This document shows positions 1 through 5,607 of a stretch of DNA of 5,607 nt, piece by piece. The stretch is from positions 1 to 5,607 of the forward strand of contig JACPAP010000252.1 of assembly GCA_016180765.1 (NCBI GenBank). The letters are read 5' to 3'. Under the pieces are notes generated by a model, which was not told where the DNA came from, made no database searches, and saw only the letters and a list, made by a program, of their open reading frames with translations. The stretch's first letter is position 1. Every line of letters starts with the position of its first letter. Made by a program: the position numbers and the translations under genes. Origin of the DNA: Gemmatimonadota bacterium (GTDB lineage Bacteria; Gemmatimonadota; Gemmatimonadetes; Gemmatimonadales; GWC2-71-9).

Positions 1-1529
1 CCGGTTCGGGCGGGTATCGAGCCGAAGTTGATCCAGCAGGTTCCGCTGCGCCACATACAGCGTCGCGATCAAGAAGATCCCGAACCCCACGGCGAGCGTT
101 ACTGCGGTGGTCTGGTTGTGCGGTCGAAACAGATTGGCGACCCCCTGGCGGACCTCGTAGCGCGCCCGGCGGGGGAAAAACCGCCGCACGGTCCGGGTCA
201 GCAGCGCCGCGCTGATCCAGAGCAGGAGGGTGGTGGCTCCCACGCCCAGGGCGAAGTTCACCCCACTCTCCAGGCGCGGCGCCTGCCAGAGGCTCAGCGC
301 CAGAATGCTCCCCGCGATGGCGACGTAGCCGGTGATCCGCTGACCCCGGGGCACGGGGGCCGCGGGCTCGAAGTCCTTCCGGATCGCCGCGAGCGGCGAC
401 ACGTCACGGATCGAGAGCAGCGGGAGGAGCGCGAACACCAGGGCCACCCACACGCCGACACCTAAGCCAACCACGATGGACGGATAGTCCACGCCCACGG
501 GGACCGCGATCGGCAGGAAGTCGGCCAGCAAGCGCGGCAACTGCCATTGGACGACCATGCCAAGCACCACGCCCAACGCCGCCCCCAACAAGCCCATGGC
601 GCCCGCCTGCAGCAGGTAGATGGCGAACACCGTCCGCTGGGTCGCGCCCAGGCACCGGAGGATCGCCGCGATCTCCAGCTTCTCTTTGGCGAACACGTTG
701 ACCGCGCTGGCGACGCCGACGCCGCCCAGGAGCAGCGCCACCAGGCCCACCAGGCCCAGGAACCGCGCCAGGACGTCCAGCGAGTTGGTCAGCTCCGACT
801 CGCGCTCGGCCACGGTGTCGTAACCAACGTTGTGTTGGCGGAAGGTCTGGTTGTTGCGATTCAGGAACCGCTGCACCTCGGCGGGCGGATCGAGCTTGAG
901 ATACGCCAGGTAGCGCGCCAGGCTTCCGGTGCGGAGCAGCTGCGTGTCCTCCAGGTGGGCCGCGGGGATGTACACCCGGGGGCCGATCGCCGTCCGGAGG
1001 GCGATGTCTCCCGGATACTTCACCACCGCGCCGATGATGACGAAATGCATCTCTCCCACGGCGAGGGTGTCGCCGAGCGCGGCGTCCAACTGGATGAGCA
1101 GGGCCGGATCCACCAGCGCGTTGCGCCCGGCAGAGAGTTGGGTCCAGGCGTTCGCGGGCTCGGTCTCGATGGCGCCGTAGTAGGGGTACCCGCCTTCGAT
1201 CGCCCGCACCTCCACCAGCCGGGTGCCGCCGCTTCGCAGGGCCAGGGCCATGGAGGCGAAGCTGGTGACTCGCGAGACGGGGACCCCGCTCCGCGCCGTG
1301 GAGTCGAGCACCCCCTGGATGACGGAATCGAAGCCGCGCCGGCTCGAGAGCTCCAGGTCCGCCCCCAGGACCTCGCGCGCCTGGGCGCTGATGGCGGTGG
1401 TGACGTTCTTCCGGAAGGAGTTGATGGCCACCAGCGCCGCCACGCCCAGCGTGATCGAGCTCATATAGAGCGCCAGGCGGCGCCGGCTGCCGCGGCCTTC
1501 GCGGCGCGCCATGGCGAGCGTAAACCAGG

Positions 1530-1533
<4 letters not shown>
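1..1533 (-). CDS. ybbP: YbbP-type ABC transporter permease (FtsX/MacB-like), C-terminus beyond window
   Basis: Inner-membrane permease of the mechanotransmission (MacB/LolC/FtsX-like) ABC class, most like YbbP (COG3127 type). The frame is open from a GTG at 1533 to position 1, giving 511 residues. E. coli YbbP is about 800 residues, so roughly the last third is missing. Seen: an Arg-rich N-terminus, a first membrane helix at about 20-38, then a periplasmic MacB_PCD-like domain (about 41-250) opening with the YbbP-type stretch AREVLGADLELSSRR (52-66). An FtsX core follows with helices at about 254-280, 301-327 and 352-374. The coupling motif KEKLEIAAILRCLGAT (283-298) and RDVSPLAAIRKDFEP (376-390) fit the family. 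More helices lie at about 401-416, 426-446 and 476-496, the last opening the second FtsX repeat. The GTG overlaps the ATPase stop as GTGA, so the two are probably translationally coupled. The family is well supported; the exact substrate is unknown. Confidence 0.93.
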
Positions 1534-2234
<701 letters not shown>

Positions 2235-2269
2235 GGCCACAAAGATAGCACCGTCATTAGCTTCATCGC
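2235..2269. promoter_or_regulatory. Compact divergent promoter, candidate leaderless starts both ways
   Basis: Only 35 bp separates the ATG at 2234 from the GTG at 2270 (29 bp if the ATPase starts at GTG 2240). On the minus strand TATCTT (2247-2242) is followed by 7 nt and then ATG 2234. On the plus strand TAGCTT (2258-2263) is followed by 6 nt and then GTG 2270. Both hexamers fit the TANNNT form of a -10 element placed so that transcription would start at or near the start codon. No purine-rich Shine-Dalgarno sequence or convincing -35 box is seen. The reading as a promoter pair is inference from spacing. Confidence 0.5.
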
Positions 2270-2959
2270 GTGCGATACGCGCTCCTCCTGAGTCTCGTTG
2301 GAGCGCTCGCTTGCGGCGAGCGCGCGGAGCCAGGTCGGGACTCCGAGCGGGCGGCCGCCGAGCCCGCCGTATCCGCCGCGACCGACCTGCCCGTCGTGCT
2401 GTTCCTCGGCACCAGCCTCACCGCGGGCCTCGGTTTGAGCGAGTCCGAGGCGTATCCTGGGCTCATCCAGCAGAAGATGGATTCGGCCGGCCTGAGGTTC
2501 CGGGTGATCAATGCGGGCGAGAGCGGCGGGACCTCCGCGGGCGGACTGCGACGGATTGACTGGCTGCTCCAGCAACCGGTGAGCGTCCTGGTGCTAGAGT
2601 TGGGGGCAAACGACGCGCTGCGCGGCCAGGATCTCGATGCCACCCGCCGGGACCTTCAGGAGATCATGGATCGTACCCGTGCCGCGTACCCTGAGGTGGA
2701 CATCGTGATCGCGGGGATGCAGGCGCCCCCCAACCTGGGGGAGCGATACACCACCGAATTCCGCTCGATCTTCCCCGAGCTCGCCCGCCGCAACAACGCC
2801 GCCCTCGTGCCGTTCCTGCTTGAGGGCGTGGCGGCGGTGCGGGAGCTGAATCAGGCGGACGGGATCCATCCCACGGCGGCGGGGCAGCGCCGCCTGGCGG
2901 ACAATGTGTGGAAGGTGTTGGAGCCGGTGCTGATCCCGGTCGAAAGGCGGAAGGGGTGA
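2270..2959 (+). CDS. tesA: TesA-like arylesterase / lysophospholipase (SGNH hydrolase), putative lipoprotein
   Basis: Secreted SGNH-fold esterase of the TesA family (thioesterase I / lysophospholipase L1 / arylesterase), 229 residues. Seen: block I LGTSLTAG with nucleophile Ser49 (GTS replaces the usual GDS); block II NAGESGGTSAGG (81-92) with oxyanion Gly86; block III LGAND with Asn114; block V DGIHP with Asp197 and His200. The catalytic set is therefore complete. The N-terminus MRYALLLSLVGALAC is a short signal peptide ending in a possible lipobox with Cys15. A polar, Ala/Glu-rich linker (16-40) precedes the domain. Gly at +2 would not retain the protein at the inner membrane under the E. 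coli rule. The lipobox is imperfect (Ala at -3, Leu at -2), so lipidation is probable rather than certain. GTG 2270 is the only start after an in-frame TAG at 2258. The gene is divergent from ybbA, as in E. coli. Confidence 0.9.
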   Translation: MRYALLLSLVGALACGERAEPGRDSERAAAEPAVSAATDLPVVLFLGTSLTAGLGLSESEAYPGLIQQKMDSAGLRFRVINAGESGGTSAGGLRRIDWLLQQPVSVLVLELGANDALRGQDLDATRRDLQEIMDRTRAAYPEVDIVIAGMQAPPNLGERYTTEFRSIFPELARRNNAALVPFLLEGVAAVRELNQADGIHPTAAGQRRLADNVWKVLEPVLIPVERRKG

Positions 2960-2984
2960 GGGGTCCCCCCTTCCCCTCACCCCT
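2952..2984. terminator. G/C-rich hairpin overlapping the tesA stop, probable bidirectional terminator
   Basis: A perfect 12-bp inverted repeat: AGGGGTGAGGGG (2952-2963) pairs with CCCCTCACCCCT (2973-2984) across a 9-nt C-rich loop. The TGA stop of the esterase gene (2957-2959) lies in the left arm. The right arm and the bases after it form a tandem CCCCTCA duplicate (2973-2986), so the stem can slip register. No T-tract follows on either strand, so it is not a canonical intrinsic terminator. Its place between convergent genes favours transcription termination or 3'-end protection. Confidence 0.6.
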
Positions 2985-3016
2985 CACGCATTGGTCCGTC
3001 AACCGGAACACCAGTC

Positions 3017-3036
3017 GTAAGCAGGAGCATGCTTAC
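3017..3036 (-). terminator. Short hairpin overlapping the exchanger stop codon
   Basis: GTAAGCA (3017-3023) and TGCTTAC (3030-3036) form a perfect 7-bp stem with a 6-nt loop. The stop codon of the exchanger (TAA on the minus strand, 3033-3035) lies in one arm. There is no T-tract on the minus-strand side. It could serve as a weak or factor-assisted 3' end, but a stem this short may also be chance. Confidence 0.35.
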
Positions 3037-3989
3037 AACAGCAGTGCCACGTAGGTCACGTACGCCGCCAGCAGCGCGAGTCCCTCCAGCCGGCTCACCC
3101 GCATCCCCGTGGCCATCAGCGGCAGCAACACGAAGGCGGTCCCGACCATCCACCAGTTGTCGCTCGCGACAATCTGCGGGTTCACGGCCTGGGGCTCGAC
3201 CAGGCCCACCACACCGAGAATGCCCAGGACGTTGAAGACGTTGGAGCCGATGACGTTGGCCAGGGCGATGTCCGGCTGGCCGCGACGCGCGGCGACGACC
3301 GAGGCCGCCAGCTCGGGCAGGCTGGTGCCGGCCGCGACGATGGTGAGTCCGATCACGCGCTCGCTGAGCCCGGCGAACTGGGCGATGGTCACCGCACCGG
3401 CAACCAGGAAGCGGGCGCCCACGGCGAGCAGCACCAGTCCCAGTACGATCAGGCCGACATCCACGGCGACCCGCTGGGCGATGGCTCGGCGCTGCACCTC
3501 GTCGGCCAGCTCTGCCTCGTCGGACGCCGTGAGCCCGGTCCGCGCCACCCGGACGGCGTAGCCGGTGAACAGCAGGAGCGCCACCAGGAAGAAACCGGCT
3601 TCGAGCCGGTCAATGAAGCCGTCCCGCGCCAGCAGGAGGCAGACGAACAGGGCGGTGAACATGAACGGCCATTCCAGCTTCACGGCCGTGAGGTGGACCT
3701 GGATGGGTCGCACCAGGGCGGTCAGGCCGACGATGGCCGCGACGTTGAAGATGTTGGAGCCGACCACGTTACCCATGGCGATATCGCCCCGGCCATCGGC
3801 GGCCGCGAGCAGGCTCACGGACAGCTCCGGCAGGGAAGTCCCCATGGCGACGATGGTGAGCCCGATGACGGCGGGACTCAGGCGGGCCTGACGGGCCACC
3901 GATACGGCGCCGCGGATCAATGCCTCGCCTCCCAGGGCGAGGAGGGCGAGGCCGCCCGCGAGTGACGTGAGTGTGATCCAGACGGTCAC
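3033..3989 (-). CDS. Calcium/sodium antiporter, CaCA superfamily (YrbG/NCX-like)
   Basis: Inner-membrane cation exchanger, probably extruding Ca2+ against Na+ (or K+) entry; 318 residues, the usual bacterial length. Two homologous halves are clear. The alpha-1 repeat is GLTIVAMGTSLPELSVS (43-59) plus GNVVGSNIFN (73-82). The alpha-2 repeat is GLTIVAAGTSLPELAAS (214-230) plus ANVIGSNVFN (244-253). The ion-coordinating acids are Glu55 and Glu226, with Asn82 and Asn253 at the paired positions. About ten helices are visible, at roughly 5-26, 40-62, 70-92, 107-121, 129-147, 175-198, 210-233, 241-263, 280-295 and 301-317. A charged loop (147-173) joins the halves. GTG 3989 is the only start downstream of an in-frame TGA (4013-4011), and it lacks a Shine-Dalgarno sequence. 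It converges on the esterase gene and diverges from the FAH gene. Family is secure; ion specificity is inferred. Confidence 0.94.
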   Translation of the reverse strand: MTVWITLTSLAGGLALLALGGEALIRGAVSVARQARLSPAVIGLTIVAMGTSLPELSVSLLAAADGRGDIAMGNVVGSNIFNVAAIVGLTALVRPIQVHLTAVKLEWPFMFTALFVCLLLARDGFIDRLEAGFFLVALLLFTGYAVRVARTGLTASDEAELADEVQRRAIAQRVAVDVGLIVLGLVLLAVGARFLVAGAVTIAQFAGLSERVIGLTIVAAGTSLPELAASVVAARRGQPDIALANVIGSNVFNVLGILGVVGLVEPQAVNPQIVASDNWWMVGTAFVLLPLMATGMRVSRLEGLALLAAYVTYVALLL

Positions 3990-4033
3990 GGAATTAGCTT
4001 GTGCCCTGACTCAACCGCACGCCAGGGTATCCC
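3990..4033. promoter_or_regulatory. Divergent intergenic region between exchanger and FAH genes
   Basis: This 44-bp gap must hold the control signals for both flanking genes. On the plus strand TAGCTT (3995-4000) is a possible -10 hexamer for the FAH gene. It would give a leader of roughly 27 nt containing a weak AGGG ribosome binding site (4024-4027), 6 nt before ATG 4034. ATTAGCTT (3993-4000) also occurs in the other divergent gap at 2256-2263. No -35 box is convincing, and I found no good promoter for the exchanger direction. Confidence 0.35.
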
Positions 4034-4663
4034 ATGTCCAGGATCGTTTCTCCTTCCAAGATCGTTTGCGTTGGCCGCAACTACGCCGAGCATGCCAAGG
4101 AGCTGGGCAATCCCATGCCCAAAGAGCCGCTGATCTTCCTCAAGCCCTCCTCCGCGGTGATCGGCGACGGGGAGCCCATCGTGCTGCCGCCGCAGTCACA
4201 ACGGGTGGAGCACGAGGGCGAGATCGCGGTGGTGATCGGCGCGCGGCTCAAGCGGGTGAGCGAGCAACCGGCGTTGGCCGGCATCGCCGGCGTCACCTGC
4301 GCCAACGACATCACGGCCCGCGATCTCCAGAAGTCGGACGGGCAGTGGACCCGAGCCAAGGGGTTCGACACGTTCTGCCCCGTGGGGCCGCGGGTCGTGC
4401 CGGTCAAGGACCTGGGCGATCTCACCAAGCTGGAGGTTCGCTGCCGGGTGAACGGCCAGCTCCGGCAGCAGGGCAAGGCCAGCGACATGGCATTCCCTAT
4501 TCCGCTGGTGCTCTCCTACATCTCGCGGATCATGACGTTGGAGCCGGGCGACCTGGTGCTCACCGGCACACCGGCGGGCATTGGGCCGCTGGTGGCAGGG
4601 GACGTCGTGGAGGTTGAGATCCCGGGCGTTGGGGTTCTGCGGAATCCGGTGGTGGCAGCGTGA
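4034..4663 (+). CDS. Fumarylacetoacetate hydrolase family enzyme, FAHD1/YcgM-like
   Basis: Cytosolic Mg2+- or Mn2+-dependent enzyme of the FAH superfamily, 209 residues: a single FAH domain without the N-terminal domain of true fumarylacetoacetase. The closest pattern I recognise is FAHD1/YcgM, which hydrolyses acylpyruvates and decarboxylates oxaloacetate. Seen: CVGRNYAEHAKEL (12-24) with the lid residues His20 and Glu23; LKPSSAV (36-42); metal ligands Glu61 and Glu63 in HEGEIAVVIG and Asp92 in CANDITARD; Gln99; Lys109 in RAKGFDTF; and LTGTPAGIGP (176-185). These match FAHD1 His30, Glu33, Glu71, Glu73, Asp102, Gln109 and Lys123 by motif. The loop between Gln99 and Lys109 is about four residues shorter than in human FAHD1. 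ATG 4034 follows AGGG (4024-4027) and fits the family N-terminus. Other FAH-domain activities, such as homoprotocatechuate-pathway isomerase/decarboxylase or oxaloacetate tautomerase, remain possible; no pathway neighbours help. Confidence 0.92.
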   Translation: MSRIVSPSKIVCVGRNYAEHAKELGNPMPKEPLIFLKPSSAVIGDGEPIVLPPQSQRVEHEGEIAVVIGARLKRVSEQPALAGIAGVTCANDITARDLQKSDGQWTRAKGFDTFCPVGPRVVPVKDLGDLTKLEVRCRVNGQLRQQGKASDMAFPIPLVLSYISRIMTLEPGDLVLTGTPAGIGPLVAGDVVEVEIPGVGVLRNPVVAA

Positions 4664-4664
4664 G

Positions 4665-4797
4665 GTCCGGCGCGGGGCGAGCGCGCGGGTAGGTCCCTCT
4701 GGTCGCTGTGGTGCTTCCGCCGGCGGGCCATCGCGTCCGAACCATGGGCACCAACGCGCCCGTCGGGACCTAGCCGCACGCTCGCCCCGCGCCGGTC
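4665..4797. repeat. Long imperfect palindrome between convergent genes
   Basis: Left arm 4665-4697 and right arm 4765-4797 are inverted copies, complementary at 30 of 33 positions. Mismatched pairs are 4666/4796, 4684/4778 and 4689/4773; the second would be a G-U pair in a minus-strand transcript. The symmetry continues in register inward: TGGTGC (4709-4714) pairs with GCACCA (4748-4753) after a weaker 11-nt stretch. The apex holds a self-palindrome, CCGCCGGCGG (4717-4726). The left arm starts 2 nt after the FAH-family stop. The right arm includes the ATP-grasp stop (4770-4772) and its last nine sense-strand codons. It could act as a bidirectional terminator or a cruciform. No T-tract or target-site duplication is seen. 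Confidence 0.85.
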
Positions 4798-5607
4798 AGA
4801 TACCGCAGGATGCTCGCCACGAATCGTTCCACGGCGGCGCTGGAGTTCCGCAAGAACAACTCGGGCTCGACCAACTCGAACTCCATGATCATGGGCTGCC
4901 CGGCCGGGCCCTCCACCAGGTCCACCCGCGCATAGTGCACCGGCTCGCCCACCGCATCGAGCGCGGCGCGTGCGGTGGCGAGGTGGGACTCGCCCGGATG
5001 CTCCAGCTCGACCGTGCCGCCGTAGTCGTCGTGCACCCGGAAGTCGCCGGCGGCGGCGCGCTTTCGCACCGCATGGGTGCATTCCCCGTCCACCAACACC
5101 AGGGAAAGCTCGCCCACCGTCGCCACGGACGGGAGGTACGGCTGCACCAACATGTCCTCGTACGGTAACAACCGTTCCAGGTGCGCCTGTCCTGCGGGGC
5201 GCTGCCCGCGCGGAACGAACAGCGCGTACCGCCCGGATTGCGCCACGGCCGCCTTGACGATGGCGTCGTCCCATCCCCGTCGCTCCAGGATCTTCTCCAA
5301 CGTCACGCCCGAGCCTGCTCGCAGGACGATCGTCGGCACGACCGAGACGCCGCGGTCCATCAAGTCGCAGAGATAGCTCTTGTGGGTGTTCCATCGGACC
5401 AGCCGAGCGGAGTTCCACAGCTCGGTGCTCGCCGCCGCGCGCTCGGCCCAGGCGACGAATTGCTCCCGGCGGAACGAGTAGTCCCAGGCGGACCGGATCA
5501 CGGCCAGCCGCGCGGCGGACCAGTCGTAGTGCGGATCTTCCCAGACCACCGGTTCGGCCGAAAGCCCGGCCGCACGCAGGGCATGCAGCAGGTGGCGGTC
5601 ATCGGGA
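4770..5607 (-). CDS. ATP-grasp ligase-like protein, N-terminus beyond window
   Basis: Cytosolic ATP-grasp family protein (glutathione synthetase/RimK fold; also resembling ATP-grasp proteins such as DcsG). These enzymes typically activate a carboxylate as acyl-phosphate and join it to an amine. The frame is open to the right edge with 278 residues visible; an internal GTG at 5549 is not the true start, because coding similarity continues upstream (DDRHLLHALRAAGL, then VVWEDPHYDW). Counting from the first full codon (5606-5604): RSAWDY (38-43); WNTHKSYL (72-79) with Lys76; IVKAAV (116-121) with the probable ATP-binding Lys118; QPYL (155-158); GELSLVLVDG (165-174) with Glu166; AVRK with Arg181; ARVDLV with Asp229; and MEFELVEPELFL (241-252) with metal ligands Glu242 and Glu244. 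Only about 10-25 N-terminal residues seem missing. The substrate is unknown. The last codons lie in the long palindrome. Confidence 0.88.
   Translation of the reverse strand, partial: PDDRHLLHALRAAGLSAEPVVWEDPHYDWSAARLAVIRSAWDYSFRREQFVAWAERAAASTELWNSARLVRWNTHKSYLCDLMDRGVSVVPTIVLRAGSGVTLEKILERRGWDDAIVKAAVAQSGRYALFVPRGQRPAGQAHLERLLPYEDMLVQPYLPSVATVGELSLVLVDGECTHAVRKRAAAGDFRVHDDYGGTVELEHPGESHLATARAALDAVGEPVHYARVDLVEGPAGQPMIMEFELVEPELFLRNSSAAVERFVASILRYLTGAGRACG

Noticed and set aside
4009..4014. TTGAGT on the minus strand as a -35 box for the exchanger
   Set aside because: The only AT-rich hexamer downstream, TAATTC (3996-3991), is 12 nt away and sits 1 nt from the GTG, so spacing fails.
4004..4027. 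CCCTG (4004-4008) and CAGGG (4023-4027) could form a hairpin hiding the FAH ribosome binding site
   Set aside because: A 5-bp stem with a 14-nt loop is too weak and too likely by chance to call a regulatory switch.
3967..4617. A 216-codon plus-strand open frame overlapping the FAH gene in another frame
   Set aside because: The overlapping frame at 4034-4663 carries the full FAH motif set, while this one is compositionally biased and motif-free.
4665..4797. Integron attC site or MITE
   Set aside because: The ends lack the attC core sites (RYYYAAC/GTTRRRY) and there is no cassette array. The flanks (GTGAG left, AGATA right) show no target-site duplication, so a transposed element is not supported.
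4516..5418. A 300-codon minus-strand open frame across the FAH end, the palindrome and the ATP-grasp gene
   Set aside because: It is out of frame with the ATP-grasp motifs, Arg/Gly/Ala-rich and without recognisable domains.
5547..5549. GTG at 5549 as the start of the ATP-grasp gene
   Set aside because: The frame stays open to the edge, and the upstream residues (DDRHLLHALRAAGL) look like the usual N-terminal region of such proteins, so the gene is truncated by the window.

Overview
This is a GC-rich bacterial chromosomal window. It holds six protein genes, two of them cut by the window edges, and short intergenic gaps. The layout is typical core or housekeeping DNA. I see no transposase, integrase, phage gene, CRISPR array, tRNA or rRNA. 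High GC, frequent GTG starts, weak Shine-Dalgarno signals and a lipoprotein-type TesA would suit a soil or metagenomic lineage such as Gemmatimonadota. No taxonomic marker is present, so that placement is a guess.

Region 1 (1-2959) is an ABC transporter and esterase locus. A YbbP-type large permease (minus strand, C-terminus beyond position 1) overlaps by 4 bp the end of its YbbA-type ATPase gene. Only about 30 bp upstream, and divergent, lies an SGNH-hydrolase of the TesA/arylesterase family. Escherichia coli has the same divergent ybbP-ybbA/tesA order, so the three products probably work together at the cell envelope: the ATPase and permease act on a hydrophobic or lipid-like substrate, and the esterase hydrolyses it. 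Here the esterase looks like a membrane-anchored lipoprotein. Both divergent starts have a TANNNT -10-like hexamer 6-7 nt upstream and no Shine-Dalgarno sequence, as expected for leaderless mRNAs.

Region 2 (3033-4663) has a sodium/calcium exchanger of the CaCA superfamily (minus strand). Divergent from it across 44 bp is a FAHD1-like fumarylacetoacetate hydrolase family enzyme (plus strand), which probably acts on an acylpyruvate or oxaloacetate in the cytosol. Nothing ties these two genes functionally to each other or to region 1.

Region 3 (4665-5607) has a long imperfect palindrome and then an ATP-grasp ligase of unknown substrate (minus strand, N-terminus beyond the right edge).

From ybbA onward the genes alternate strand, so every gap is either divergent or convergent. 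Every visible gene end has an inverted repeat at or overlapping the stop codon. The most unusual is 4665-4797: two 33-bp arms, 30/33 complementary, one of which contains the last codons and stop of the ATP-grasp gene. No gap exceeds 110 bp. The wholly novel content is modest: the quasi-palindrome, the paired leaderless promoters and the lipoprotein form of TesA are the points most worth a second look.
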